DNA of 64,000 bases from Methylophilus sp. 13. GTDB lineage: Bacteria > Pseudomonadota > Gammaproteobacteria > Burkholderiales > Methylophilaceae. Where the stretch lies: contig NZ_JADKYR010000002.1 of assembly GCF_015354335.1 (NCBI RefSeq), forward strand, positions 620,001 to 684,000, in the 5' to 3' direction. Positions 34,761 to 43,921 of this stretch are shown here, piece by piece (within the stretch, counting starts at the first letter, position 1; the number at the start of each line of letters is the position of its first letter). The notes under the pieces were generated by a model, which was not told the origin of the DNA, searched no databases, and saw only the letters and a list, made by a program, of their open reading frames with translations. Both the position numbers and the translations under genes were made by a program.

Positions 34761-36464
34761 TTAAAACAAGAAGTACCGCTGCGCCATTGGCAGCACTTCT
34801 GCCGGTTCACACACCAGCGGCATACCATCCGCCAGCACTTCATAGGTTTCCGGGTCCACGTCTATCTTGGGCATCCAGGTGTTATGCACCATGTCCGCTT
34901 TTTTGACGTCGCGCGTGCCTTTGACCGCCACCAATGGTTTTTGCAAACCGAGCGCCTTAATTTCGGGGTTCTCCAGCGCGGCTTGCGAGACAAAGGTCAG
35001 GGCGGTTTTGAGGCCGCCGCCATAGGCACCAAACATAGGGCGGTAATGCACGGGCTGTGGCGTCGGGATAGAGGCGTTAGGATCGCCCATCGCAGCCGCG
35101 GCAATCATGCCCCCCTTGATAATGGTAAATGGCTTCACGCCAAAGAAGGCGGGTTTCCACACCACCAGGTCAGCCAGCTTGCCGACCTCGATCGAGCCGA
35201 CCACATGACTGATACCATGTGTCAGCGCCGGGTTGATGGTGTATTTGGCGATATAGCGTTTGACGCGGAAGTTGTCGTTGCCCGCCGCATCTTCAGCCAA
35301 TGGCCCGCGCTGGATTTTCATTTTGTGCGCAGTTTGCCAGGTGCGGATAATCACTTCACCGACACGGCCCATGGCTTGCGAGTCGGATGACATCATGGAA
35401 AATGCGCCCAGGTCATGAAAAATATCTTCGGCAGCGATGGTCTCACGACGGATACGACTTTCGGCAAAGGCAATATCCTCGGCAATCGCCGGGTCCAGAT
35501 GGTGACACACCATGAGCATATCCAGATGCTCATCTATAGTGTTGACGGTAAATGGCCGCGTCGGGTTTGTAGAGGATGGCAGCACATTGGGTTGGCTGGC
35601 CGCTTTGATAATATCTGGCGCATGACCACCGCCTGCCCCTTCGGTATGAAAGGTATGGATGGTGCGACCCTTGAACGCGCCTATGGTGGTCTCGACAAAG
35701 CCGGACTCATTCAGGGTATCGGAGTGGATCGCAACCTGGATATCCATTTCATCCGCCACACTCAGGCAGTTATCAATCGCGGCGGGCGTAGTGCCCCAGT
35801 CTTCATGCAACTTGAGGCCAATGACCCCTGCGCGCACCTGCTCTCTGAGCGGTTCAGGCAGGCTGGCATTGCCCTTGCCTAAAAAGCCCAGGTTCATGGG
35901 GAAAGCATCGGCTGACTGCAACATACGGTGAATGTGCCAGGGGCCGGGCGTACAGGTAGTCGCAAAGGTGCCAGTCGCAGGCCCGGTGCCGCCGCCTATC
36001 ATGGTGGTGACGCCAGACATCAGGGCTTCTTCAATCTGTTGCGGGCAAATAAAGTGGATATGGGTATCAATGCCGCCGGCCGTGATGATCATGCCTTCGC
36101 CGGCAATCACCTCGGTGCCCGCGCCTATGGCAATGGTCACGCCGGGCTGGATATCCGGGTTGCCGGCTTTGCCGATGGCAGAAATATAACCGCCCTTGAT
36201 GCCGATGTCGGCCTTGACGATGCCCCAGTGGTCGATAATCAACGCGTTGGTGATGACGGTATCTGCCACTTCGGCGGCCAGCCCCTGGCCTTGGCCCATG
36301 CCGTCACGGATGACTTTGCCGCCACCAAACTTGACCTCTTCACCATAAATCGTGAAATCCTGTTCGACTTCTACCCACAGCTCGGTGTCGGCCAGCCTGA
36401 CCTTGTCACCCACGGTGGGGCCAAACATTTCCGCGTATGCGCGTTTATCCATTTTCACTGTCAT
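34761..36464 (-). CDS. ureC: Urease subunit alpha (catalytic)
   Basis: 567 residues, the normal length. Nickel ligands His135 and His137 (GIDTHIHFI), carbamylated Lys218 (GLKLHEDWG), His247 (VAIHSD), His273 and the flap Cys320-His321-His322 (MVCHHLD) are all present, so the enzyme should be active. Cytosolic; hydrolyses urea to ammonia and carbamate. Sits between ureB and ureE. The urtABCDE uptake genes just upstream deliver urea. Confidence 0.98.
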   Translation of the reverse strand: MTVKMDKRAYAEMFGPTVGDKVRLADTELWVEVEQDFTIYGEEVKFGGGKVIRDGMGQGQGLAAEVADTVITNALIIDHWGIVKADIGIKGGYISAIGKAGNPDIQPGVTIAIGAGTEVIAGEGMIITAGGIDTHIHFICPQQIEEALMSGVTTMIGGGTGPATGTFATTCTPGPWHIHRMLQSADAFPMNLGFLGKGNASLPEPLREQVRAGVIGLKLHEDWGTTPAAIDNCLSVADEMDIQVAIHSDTLNESGFVETTIGAFKGRTIHTFHTEGAGGGHAPDIIKAASQPNVLPSSTNPTRPFTVNTIDEHLDMLMVCHHLDPAIAEDIAFAESRIRRETIAAEDIFHDLGAFSMMSSDSQAMGRVGEVIIRTWQTAHKMKIQRGPLAEDAAGNDNFRVKRYIAKYTINPALTHGISHVVGSIEVGKLADLVVWKPAFFGVKPFTIIKGGMIAAAAMGDPNASIPTPQPVHYRPMFGAYGGGLKTALTFVSQAALENPEIKALGLQKPLVAVKGTRDVKKADMVHNTWMPKIDVDPETYEVLADGMPLVCEPAEVLPMAQRYFLF

Positions 36465-36473
36465 TGCTACTCC

Positions 36474-36782
36474 CTACTTTAAGGCGCCCATTACGCGGCC
36501 AGCAAAGCCATACACTTTGCGCGCACCCGCCAGTTTGACCAATTGCACGGTACGGGTCTGTCCCGGCTCAAACCGCACCGCAGTGCCCGCCGCAATATTC
36601 AGGCGATAGCCATAGGCCAGCGAACGATCAAACGACAAGGCATCGTTGGTTTCATAAAAATGGTAATGCGACCCGACCTGTATCGGCCGGTCGCCTGTAT
36701 TGGCCACATCCAGCGTGACCGTTTCACGCCCAACATTTAATTCGATGTCGCCTGCTGCGACCTGCATTTCGCCGGGAATCAT
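36474..36782 (-). CDS. ureB: Urease subunit beta
   Basis: 102 residues. [16 protein letters not shown], then [25 protein letters not shown], which is diagnostic for the beta subunit (split here), and [20 protein letters not shown]. Nine bp before ureC. The 200 bp between ureA and ureB are unusual for a ure operon and contain an inverted repeat. Confidence 0.97.
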   Translation of the reverse strand: MIPGEMQVAAGDIELNVGRETVTLDVANTGDRPIQVGSHYHFYETNDALSFDRSLAYGYRLNIAAGTAVRFEPGQTRTVQLVKLAGARKVYGFAGRVMGALK

Positions 36783-36826
36783 ATGCTTTCCTCGTTTTTA
36801 ATATGCATTCTTAATACCTTTTTTTT

Positions 36827-36967
36827 ACCGCCGATACACGCAGATAAACGCCGATATTTTGTGCATCCGGTTTCGACAGAGTGTTTACATAAATCCACCA
36901 CTCCAAAACCAGTGCTGGCCAAAGATGATATTGATTTTATCGGCGTGCATCGGCGTTTATCGGCGGT
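36827..36967. repeat. Inverted repeat element between ureA and ureB
   Basis: Two 30-bp arms, 36827-36856 and 36938-36967, are imperfect reverse complements built from the unit ATCGGCG/CGCCGAT (CCGCCGATACACGCAG... against ...GTTTATCGGCGGT), separated by 81 bp. It is intergenic, within an operon, and absent from typical ure operons. Looks like a dispersed REP- or MITE-like insertion. The T-run before arm 1 could influence transcription. Confidence 0.8.
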
Positions 36968-36984
36968 TTAATTTTTTGTATCTA

Positions 36985-37287
36985 TTAGGGAATCGGATGA
37001 TGCACCGTCACCAGCTTGGTACCGTCTGGGAAGGTGGCTTCGATTTGTATATCCGGGATCATTTCCGGCACACCTTCCATCACCTCATCCCGTGATAACA
37101 GCGTGGTGCCGTAGCTCATCAGCTCGGCCACCGTTTTACCGTCACGCGCGCCCTCCATAATCGCTGCGGAAATAAACGCCACCGCCTCAGGATAATTCAG
37201 TTTCAAGCCACGCGCCTTGCGCCGTTCAGCCAGCAAGGCCGCGGTAAATATCAATAACTTGTCTTTTTCTCTGGGAGTTAATTCCAT
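36985..37287 (-). CDS. ureA: Urease subunit gamma
   Basis: 100 residues, the exact family length. [20 protein letters not shown], then [20 protein letters not shown], then [20 protein letters not shown], all characteristic. Follows ureD by 36 bp. Confidence 0.97.
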   Translation of the reverse strand: MELTPREKDKLLIFTAALLAERRKARGLKLNYPEAVAFISAAIMEGARDGKTVAELMSYGTTLLSRDEVMEGVPEMIPDIQIEATFPDGTKLVTVHHPIP

Positions 37288-37323
37288 AGGATTGTTCTCT
37301 GACTATATTTTTGTGCACGCAGC

Positions 37324-38190
37324 TTATGTATTCCAAATCCGCGGTCTGACTGCGTCTCTTTGATAATACCATGGCCGCAGTAACTGCCAGCACTGCTCAA
37401 AATACTGCCTGGCCTGCTGTGAAGCCTGGCCAACATAACGGATACATAACACCTCTGGCAAGGCGGTCACGCCAGTATTGGCATCAGGCAAAGTAATCTC
37501 GCGACAAGCATGCAGCACCTCTGCGGGCACGGCCCCGGCACACACCAGAAAAGTACCGAACACCACCGACCCACCCAGGCCGACAGGACTGCATTTTAAG
37601 CGGTCATTGGCGTGCATGCGGGCACGCTCATTCCAGATCAAGCGGCCATCGCGACGGATGCGCTGATTGAGCTGATAGGCGCCGGTCTGCCAGCGTTCCT
37701 GCTGCGCCTGACGGCCCAAACAGACGATGTCCCACGTCGCAAGGGTGGCATCGCCCGCCAGATCAATCTCGGCATTAAAGCCAACTTCGGCGGCATCAAA
37801 CAGGATATTTTCTTGCGGCAGCCACTCGAGGCCACTGCCGGACGCCAGCTGAAAATGCAGCGTTTGTGTAGCCATCGTGCCATTGGCCTTATACCACTTG
37901 CCAGCGCCGGGGGTGGTCAGCAAGGCGTTTGCGCCCTCCCCCACGTGCACTTGCAAATGCAGCGCATCGCCCCCCGCCACCCCGCCAGGCGGATGCACAA
38001 TGACGGCATGGCAAATGGCTTCGCCTTCAGGATGCAGGCTTTTTTGCACCACCAACGGGCCTTTATGTAAGCGGTGTGCCAGGTAAGAACGTGCTTCACG
38101 TTTGGCAAAGCCAAGCTCTAATCGAGCTTGCCAGTGTTTTGTTGCGATCGTTTGCGCTAGCGATGGTGGCGTATGCTTTAAATCATCCAT
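37324..38190 (-). CDS. ureD: Urease accessory protein UreD (UreH)
   Basis: 288 residues. GPLVVQKSLHPEGEAICHAV, HPPGGVAGGDALHLQVHVG and LTTPGAGKWYKANG are the UreD signature blocks. It is the scaffold that binds apo-urease and, with UreF and UreG, routes nickel to the active site. It heads the ure genes and lies 130 bp downstream of urtE on the same strand, with a palindrome in between. Confidence 0.96.
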   Translation of the reverse strand: MDDLKHTPPSLAQTIATKHWQARLELGFAKREARSYLAHRLHKGPLVVQKSLHPEGEAICHAVIVHPPGGVAGGDALHLQVHVGEGANALLTTPGAGKWYKANGTMATQTLHFQLASGSGLEWLPQENILFDAAEVGFNAEIDLAGDATLATWDIVCLGRQAQQERWQTGAYQLNQRIRRDGRLIWNERARMHANDRLKCSPVGLGGSVVFGTFLVCAGAVPAEVLHACREITLPDANTGVTALPEVLCIRYVGQASQQARQYFEQCWQLLRPWYYQRDAVRPRIWNT

Positions 38191-38238
38191 AACGGCATCA
38201 TGCCACAGTCAAATCAGGAATATTACTTTTTAATGCTT

Positions 38239-38309
38239 GCCACAGAGGACACAGCACACAGAGGAACGGCAAATTCGTTTTGCTCTGTGGACGCCGTGTC
38301 CTCTGTGGC
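38239..38309. repeat. Long palindrome between urtE and ureD
   Basis: Outer arms GCCACAGAGGACAC (38239-38252) and GTGTCCTCTGTGGC (38296-38309) pair perfectly over 14 bp. Inner CACAGAG / CTCTGTG extend the hairpin with mismatches. It resembles dispersed intergenic palindromes known in many proteobacterial genomes. It could terminate or stabilise the urt transcript at the border with ure; an A-run follows (T-run upstream of it on the minus strand). Confidence 0.8.
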
Positions 38310-38320
38310 TAAAAAAGCAC

Positions 38321-39010
38321 TTATACAGACAAATAACTTTTTACCTTAGCTGCATCCACGTTGTCGCGCGTATCCTCATGGATAAAACGGCCTTTATCAA
38401 TGACGATAATACGGTCTGCCACTTCCATGGTGAAGCTCAACACCTGCTCGGAGACGATGATGGTGATTTCACGCATTTTGCGGATTTCGTTGAGCACCTT
38501 GGCGATGTCCTTGATGATGGACGGTTGAATCCCTTCGGTCGGCTCATCCAGCAGTAATACTTTTGGATTGGTCACCAGCGCGCGGGCAATCGCCAATTGC
38601 TGCTGCTGACCACCGGACAGGTTACCGCCCTTGCGTTTACGCATTTCATGCAACACCGGGAACAACGCGAAAATATCATCCGGGATCTCGCCTGAAGCCG
38701 ATTTTTCGAGACCGGTTTCGATGTTTTCCTGTACGGTCATGTTCGGAAAAATCCAGCGGCCTTGTGGCACATAGGCAAGCCCCTTCATGACGCGTTCATG
38801 GGTAGCTGAGCCTTGCAGATCTACCCCATCAACGGTGGCTTTGCTGGCTTTGCTTGGCAAAATGCCCATCAGTGATTTGAACAGCGTGGTTTTGCCCATG
38901 CCGTTGCGGCCCATGATGGCCAGTGTTTCGTTTTTGTTGGCTTTGAAATTCAGGCCATGAATGACCTGACTTTGGCCATAACTCACCTGCAAATTTTCAA
39001 TTTCAAACAT
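38321..39010 (-). CDS. urtE: Urea/amide ABC transporter ATP-binding protein UrtE
   Basis: 229 residues, LivF-like ATPase. Walker A GRNGMGKTT, signature LSGGQQQQLAIARAL and Walker B LLLDEPTEGIQPSI, where the TEGIQPSI sequence is specific to UrtE. With UrtD it powers the UrtBC membrane channel. Last urt gene, 28 bp after urtD. Confidence 0.95.
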   Translation of the reverse strand: MFEIENLQVSYGQSQVIHGLNFKANKNETLAIMGRNGMGKTTLFKSLMGILPSKASKATVDGVDLQGSATHERVMKGLAYVPQGRWIFPNMTVQENIETGLEKSASGEIPDDIFALFPVLHEMRKRKGGNLSGGQQQQLAIARALVTNPKVLLLDEPTEGIQPSIIKDIAKVLNEIRKMREITIIVSEQVLSFTMEVADRIIVIDKGRFIHEDTRDNVDAAKVKSYLSV

Positions 39011-39038
39011 GCTGTGCTCCTTGAATGGCCTAATCCAA

Positions 39039-39782
39039 TTAATGTCCTAAATACACTTCGATGACTTTTTCGTCTGCCTGGACTTTCTCCATCGGCCCCT
39101 CGGCGAGGATTTTGCCCTGATGCAGTACTGTCACCTTGTGCGCAATTTTCTTCACAAACTCCATATCGTGCTCGATCACAATCACCGAGCGGTTCTGGCA
39201 GATGCGGTTGAGCAAATCGGCGGTCTGGTCGCGCTCCTTGGCGCTCATGCCTGCCACAGGTTCATCCAGCATCAACAGCTCAGGCTCTTGCATGAGCAAC
39301 ATGCCGATTTCCAGCCATTGTTTCTGGCCGTGACTGAGCAAGGCAGATTCCATCTCAAGAAACTCGGTCAACATGATGTCTGCCGCCACTTTGCGTACAC
39401 GGTCTTCCACCTCTTGTGTCCGTTTGAAGGTCAGGCTGCCAAACACGCCGCGGCCTTTGGGGTAAGACACTTCCAGGTTTTGATAAACCGTGAGGTTTTC
39501 ATAAATGGACGGGTTCTGAAACTTGCGGCCGACGCCGGAACGCACAATTTCGTGCTCGGACAGCTTGGTCAACTCAGTGTTTTTAAACTTGATTGAACCG
39601 GCTGTAGATTTGGTTTTACCGCAAATCAGGTCCAGTACCGTGGTCTTGCCGGCGCCGTTAGGCCCCACCAGCACACGCAGTTCGTTTTTGTCGATATACA
39701 TGGTGAGGCTATCCACCGCTTTAAAGCCATCGAAGGAGACGGTCAGGTCTTCTACTGCCAAGACGAAGTCGGTATTACTCAT
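39039..39782 (-). CDS. urtD: Urea/amide ABC transporter ATP-binding protein UrtD
   Basis: 247 residues, LivG-like ATPase. Walker A GPNGAGKTT, signature-region LLSHGQKQWLEIGMLL (the SHGQKQWLEI variant is typical of UrtD) and Walker B LLMLDEPVAGMSAKE. Start overlaps urtC by 4 bp. Confidence 0.95.
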   Translation of the reverse strand: MSNTDFVLAVEDLTVSFDGFKAVDSLTMYIDKNELRVLVGPNGAGKTTVLDLICGKTKSTAGSIKFKNTELTKLSEHEIVRSGVGRKFQNPSIYENLTVYQNLEVSYPKGRGVFGSLTFKRTQEVEDRVRKVAADIMLTEFLEMESALLSHGQKQWLEIGMLLMQEPELLMLDEPVAGMSAKERDQTADLLNRICQNRSVIVIEHDMEFVKKIAHKVTVLHQGKILAEGPMEKVQADEKVIEVYLGH

Positions 39783-41068
39783 GCTTCTGCTCCTCTCATT
39801 TTATTGCTTTCGATCGCGGACGGCTGATCAGTGCTGGCCGCCGCTTTCTTACGTGATGTTTTCTTGACGCCCGCTTCGGTAGAGGTTACGGCGCCCGTGG
39901 TTGAAGATTCGGTAAGTACTGCTTGTGCTTCTACCTCAGAAGTACTTACCTCAGGCTTTTTTGCGTCAGCCTTGTCTTTGAACCAGCCATATTTGGTCGC
40001 CAGGTTGTCCCAGATACCAGCCAGGCCATTCGGGAAGAACATCACCACAGAGATAAACAGGCCACCCATGAGGAACAACCACAACTCTGGATAGGTCTCT
40101 GAAAACACGGTTTTACCATAGTTAACCAGCAAGGTGCCATATACGGCGCCAATCAGCGAGGCACGCCCACCCACGGCACAGAAAATCACCATTTCAATCG
40201 AAGGCACAATGCCGACAAAGGACGGTGACATAAAGCCCACTTGCAAGGTAAACATTGCACCACCAACGGCAGACATCATCGCCGCCAGGCAGAAGATAAA
40301 GATTTTAAAGTTGGAAACGTCGTAACCAGAGAAACGCACCCGCTCTTCTTTGTCGCGCATGGCTAGCAACAACATACCGAACTTGCTGCTCATGATGTAT
40401 TTGGACAGGAAGATCGCCCCGAACAGCAACAAACCATTCACGTAGTACAGGATATATTTGGCAGAATCGGTGCGAATATCCCAGCCCAACATGGTACGCA
40501 GGTCTGTCATGCCGTTCACACCACCGGTATAGCCTTGCTGACCAACAATCAGGATACTCAGGATCAGGGCAATCGCTTGCGTGATGATGGAGAAATACAC
40601 CCCACCCACACGACGCTTGAACATGGCATAACCGATGATGTAGGCAAAGATGGCTGGCACGGTGAGTACAGCAATCAGCGTGAAGGGTAAGCTTTTGAAC
40701 GGCTCCCAGAACCATGGCAAGGCCGTGAGCTGGTTCCAGTCCATAAAGTCAGGAATGCCTGGCGTAGACTGGATTTTAGTGGTTTCTGGATCGGACGCTT
40801 CCAGCTTGAGGAACATCGCCATCGCATAGCCCCCCAGACCGAAGAAGATGCCCTGGCCCAGACTCAAAATACCGCCATGCCCCCATAACATCACCAGGCC
40901 AACGGCGACAAAGGCGTAGGTCAGGTATTTACCAATCAGGTTCAGGCGGAAAATATCTACCCCCAGTGGCAACACGACGAAGATCAGGGCGGCCAGCGCA
41001 GCCAGGCCGATCACGCCTTCCTTACCACCCAGTACAGGACTGGCTTTCATTTTTTCCCATAATGTCAT
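39779..41068 (-). CDS. urtC: Urea/amide ABC transporter permease UrtC (FmdF-like), with long C-terminal tail
   Basis: 429 residues from the ATG at 41066-41068, 7 nt after GAGGAG. LivM-type permease with about nine helices and the loop SLGQGIFFGLGGYAMAMFLK near the start. The UrtC hallmark GRASLIGAVYGTLLVNYGKT is near residue 310. After the last helix a tail of about 65 residues, rich in Ala, Ser, Thr and Lys (EVSTSEVEAQ, KKTSRKKAAAS), is longer than usual. In Methylophilus methylotrophus the corresponding gene is fmdF. A separate promoter-like site lies just upstream. Confidence 0.95.
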   Translation of the reverse strand: MTLWEKMKASPVLGGKEGVIGLAALAALIFVVLPLGVDIFRLNLIGKYLTYAFVAVGLVMLWGHGGILSLGQGIFFGLGGYAMAMFLKLEASDPETTKIQSTPGIPDFMDWNQLTALPWFWEPFKSLPFTLIAVLTVPAIFAYIIGYAMFKRRVGGVYFSIITQAIALILSILIVGQQGYTGGVNGMTDLRTMLGWDIRTDSAKYILYYVNGLLLFGAIFLSKYIMSSKFGMLLLAMRDKEERVRFSGYDVSNFKIFIFCLAAMMSAVGGAMFTLQVGFMSPSFVGIVPSIEMVIFCAVGGRASLIGAVYGTLLVNYGKTVFSETYPELWLFLMGGLFISVVMFFPNGLAGIWDNLATKYGWFKDKADAKKPEVSTSEVEAQAVLTESSTTGAVTSTEAGVKKTSRKKAAASTDQPSAIESNKMRGAEA

Positions 41069-41094
41069 CAAAAATCTCCTCTATTGATGCGTTG

Positions 41095-41139
41095 ATTCTA
41101 GTGCGACAGATACAAAGTACTAATACGTCTATTTACTTA
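41095..41139 (-). promoter_or_regulatory. Regulator dyad and promoter candidate upstream of urtC
   Basis: On the minus strand TAAGTAAATAGACGTA (41124-41139) is followed by exactly 23 nt and TAGAAT (41095-41100), a good -10. The dyad is weaker than those before fmdC and the NCS1-kinase gene but keeps TA-G--AAT--ACGTA and the same spacing. It would start transcription about 20 nt before the urtC ATG. Confidence 0.6.
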
Positions 41140-41180
41140 TGGCAACGCGTGAGAAGCATGCTCACACGTTGCCGTATCTG

Positions 41181-42098
41181 TTATTTACGCAGTTTGGAGG
41201 CAAACAAACCTTCAGGTTTCATCATCAAGATTGTGACGATGGCAAGCAGCGTGGACACTTTACCCATGGAGCTGGTCATAAAGAACTGCAGGATAGATTG
41301 CGCCTGGGCGATGCCGAAGGCTGAGGCAATCGTCCCTACAATGCTGGCTGCACCGCCAAACACCACCACCATAAAGCTGTCTACGATGTAGAGCGTACCC
41401 GTGGTTGGCCCGGTAGAAGCAATCGTGGTAAACGCAGCGCCCGCGATCCCGGCAATGCCGCACCCCAAGGCAAAGGTCACACGGTCGACTTTTGCAGTGT
41501 TAATGCCCACTGCACCCGCCATGGTACGGTTCTGCACGGTGGCACGCACACGTAGGCCCCAGCGTGATTTATACATAAACATATATACACCGAGGGTCAC
41601 CAGCGCAGCCAGGGCCATCACAAAAACACCGTTGATCGGGATATCAATGTCTGGCGTCGGCTTGAAAGAGCCCAACATCCACTCAGGCAACTCGGCACTC
41701 ACCTCTTTGGCGCCAAAGGTAGAGCGGAAGATCTGCTGCATGACCAGGCTTAGCCCCCAGGTCGCCAGCAAGGTATCCAGTGGCCGCTTGTACAGGTGCC
41801 GGATCATGCCGTATTCAACAACATAGCCGACCGCGAATGCCAGCCCGAACGCAATGAGGATGGCAAACAAAAAATAGTAATTGGTGAAGCCGTAAGTGGC
41901 AGCCACCTTGGATAGCATGACTGTGGTATAGGCACCGATGGTCATAAACTCACCATGCGCCATGTTAATCACACCCATCTGCCCGAAAATAATCGCGAGA
42001 CCCAGTGCCATGAGTAGCAACACTGTAAACATGCTCAGGCCGGAAAAGCCTTGCATCACCACAATATTGCCTATATCTGCCATCGAATAACCAAACAT
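41181..42098 (-). CDS. urtB: Urea/amide ABC transporter permease UrtB (FmdE-like)
   Basis: 305 residues from the ATG at 42096-42098, 6 nt after AAGGAG (the frame runs to 42119). LivH-type permease with about eight helices, GQMGVINMAHGEFMTIGAY being the conserved loop, and IYMFMYKSRWGLRVRATVQN, of which SRWGLRVRA is typical for UrtB. Corresponds to fmdE of M. methylotrophus. 110 bp separate it from urtC, enough for a promoter. Confidence 0.95.
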   Translation of the reverse strand: MFGYSMADIGNIVVMQGFSGLSMFTVLLLMALGLAIIFGQMGVINMAHGEFMTIGAYTTVMLSKVAATYGFTNYYFLFAILIAFGLAFAVGYVVEYGMIRHLYKRPLDTLLATWGLSLVMQQIFRSTFGAKEVSAELPEWMLGSFKPTPDIDIPINGVFVMALAALVTLGVYMFMYKSRWGLRVRATVQNRTMAGAVGINTAKVDRVTFALGCGIAGIAGAAFTTIASTGPTTGTLYIVDSFMVVVFGGAASIVGTIASAFGIAQAQSILQFFMTSSMGKVSTLLAIVTILMMKPEGLFASKLRK

Positions 42099-42178
42099 AT
42101 CGGTCTCCTTAAAATGCAACTTCTCAAAATTGCTGACTGCTTGAAATTGTTTACAACTTGAATGCTGTTTGCGCCAAA

Positions 42179-42203
42179 CGGTAGCCGGAGTAACCGGCTA
42201 CCG
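42179..42203 (-). terminator. Hairpin between urtA and urtB (attenuator)
   Basis: Stem CGGTAGCCGG / CCGGCTACCG, 10 bp perfect with loop AGTAA, 26 bp after the urtA stop, with no long T-run. Hairpins after the binding-protein gene commonly lower expression of the permease genes or protect the upstream mRNA. Confidence 0.75.
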
Positions 42204-42228
42204 CTTAAGCATTTACGACAGGACTAGC

Positions 42229-43467
42229 TTATTGATAGCCTTTTGGAAATGGATCAGGTTTGATGTAATCAGAGGTGTATACCACTTTGGCCTGGCCATC
42301 TTTACCCCACTGACCAATACGCAGCTTGGTGGTCAGGTGGTGGTTGGCTTCCACAGTAACAGGGCCTTCTGGTGCATCTTTGAAAGTGTAGCCTGGCAAT
42401 GCTGCTTGCACTTTGTCTACATCGAAGCTACCTGCGCGCTCAACGGCTGCCTTGTACAACCATGGACCCAGGTAAGCAGCTTGTGTCACGTCGCCGATCA
42501 CAGACTTCTCACCCCAGCGTTTTTTGAACGCCTCTACAAATTTCTTGTTAGCCTCATTGTCTTGAGACTGGAAGTATTTCATCGCAGAGTAGAAACCAGC
42601 CAGGTTTTCACCGCCGATACCCAACACTTCGTCCTCGGTCACGGAGATCGTCAACATGGTTTGTTTGCTGGAGTTCAAACCAGCAGCGTTCAATTGTTTG
42701 AACCAAGCCACGTTACTGCCGCCCACCACCGCTGCGTAGATCACGTCAGGTTTTTTCAGTTTGATTTTGTTGATCACAGAACCGAACTGGGTGTCACCCA
42801 AGGCGATGTATTCTTCACCCACCACAGTGCCATGCAAGTGTTGCTCGATGTGTTTACGGGCAATCTTCATGGAAGTACGTGGCCAGATGTAGTCAGAACC
42901 AATCAGGTAGAAAGTCTTGGCTTTTTTCTCTTTAGCGATCCAGTCCAACCCTGCCAGAATTTGTTGTGTCGCTTCTTGACCGGTGTAGAACACGTTTTTG
43001 GATTGCTCCAGACCTTCGTAGAAGGTTGGGTAGAACAACAAGCCATTGTCTTTTTCAAACACTGGCAAAGCCGCTTTACGTGAAGCAGACGTCCAGCAGC
43101 CCATCACAGCAGCCACTTTGTCTTTTTCCAGCAGTTTCTTCGCTTTTTCTGCGAAAGTTGGCCAGTCAGACGCACCGTCTTCCTGGATAATTTCAATCTT
43201 GCGGCCCAGAATACCGCCCATGGCGTTGATCTGTTCGATCGCCAGCTTTTCAGCCTGGATAGAACCGGTTTCACTAATCGCCATCGTGCCGGTGGCAGAG
43301 TGCAGAATACCTACTTTTACTGTGGAGTCAGTCACTGCCAAGCCAGTCGTATTCACTTTTGCAGTCGGATAATCCGCTGCAAATGCATGACCGCTGATAA
43401 GGCCTGCGGCCATCATGGCACCGACCAATGCGCCCTTCATAAAACCGCGTCTGTTTGAGGTACTCAT
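42229..43467 (-). CDS. urtA: Amide/urea-binding protein of the ABC transporter (UrtA/FmdD-like)
   Basis: 412 residues. Twin-arginine signal (SNRRGFMKGALVGAMM, cleavage near HAFA) and a type I periplasmic-binding fold starting VKVGILHSATGTMAISETGS, then EIIQEDGASDW. This matches UrtA and FmdD, the M. methylotrophus receptor for short-chain amides and urea. AAGGAG precedes the ATG. Position right after fmdCAB favours amides as well as urea as ligands. Confidence 0.95.
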   Translation of the reverse strand: MSTSNRRGFMKGALVGAMMAAGLISGHAFAADYPTAKVNTTGLAVTDSTVKVGILHSATGTMAISETGSIQAEKLAIEQINAMGGILGRKIEIIQEDGASDWPTFAEKAKKLLEKDKVAAVMGCWTSASRKAALPVFEKDNGLLFYPTFYEGLEQSKNVFYTGQEATQQILAGLDWIAKEKKAKTFYLIGSDYIWPRTSMKIARKHIEQHLHGTVVGEEYIALGDTQFGSVINKIKLKKPDVIYAAVVGGSNVAWFKQLNAAGLNSSKQTMLTISVTEDEVLGIGGENLAGFYSAMKYFQSQDNEANKKFVEAFKKRWGEKSVIGDVTQAAYLGPWLYKAAVERAGSFDVDKVQAALPGYTFKDAPEGPVTVEANHHLTTKLRIGQWGKDGQAKVVYTSDYIKPDPFPKGYQ

Positions 43468-43528
43468 TACTTCTTCTCCTTTATGGATAAATCAATAAAA
43501 TCAATAATTAAGGGATTGATGTCGCTGA

Positions 43529-43867
43529 TTAATGCCCGACCATCCACGGCCGTGCCGTTTTCTTGGTCTGCATTTGCAAGCCCGGTTTACCTGTATCCTG
43601 GTTGACCGGCGGCTTGGTTTTACACGTGTGTGATCCGGTACAGCCACAGCTGGAACGTCTGGCTGTACGCGGCTCGTTAGCAGATTTCTCGTTACGTTCA
43701 TGCGCAGACCGTTGCATTTTGTCCATGATGGCCAGTTTGGGCGCAGATAAAATCCGTGGACTCTCTGCCCCGCAACAATCGCAGTAGGCAGGCAAACTCG
43801 ACTCACTCATTTTGCGTAGCGCAGTAAACACGCCACAACTGTCACATTCATATTCGTAAAGAGGCAT
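43529..43867 (-). CDS. fmdB: FmdB family zinc-ribbon protein
   Basis: 112 residues. MPLYEYECDSCGVFTALRKM, then PAYCDCCGAESPRILSAP, is the CxxC...CxxC zinc ribbon of FmdB. The C-terminal half is hydrophilic with a CGCTGSHTC cluster. FmdB was proposed as a regulator of formamidase expression in M. methylotrophus; its biochemical role is not firmly known. Sits between fmdA and urtA. Confidence 0.92.
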   Translation of the reverse strand: MPLYEYECDSCGVFTALRKMSESSLPAYCDCCGAESPRILSAPKLAIMDKMQRSAHERNEKSANEPRTARRSSCGCTGSHTCKTKPPVNQDTGKPGLQMQTKKTARPWMVGH

Positions 43868-43921
43868 CTTGGTTTCCTATCAAGTCTGATCAAATAAACT
43901 GCACGCGATCAACACTCATTG

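Noticed and set aside
36827-36967. CRISPR-like repeats between ureA and ureB
   Set aside because: Only two arms, in inverted orientation, with no regular spacers; this is an inverted repeat, not an array.
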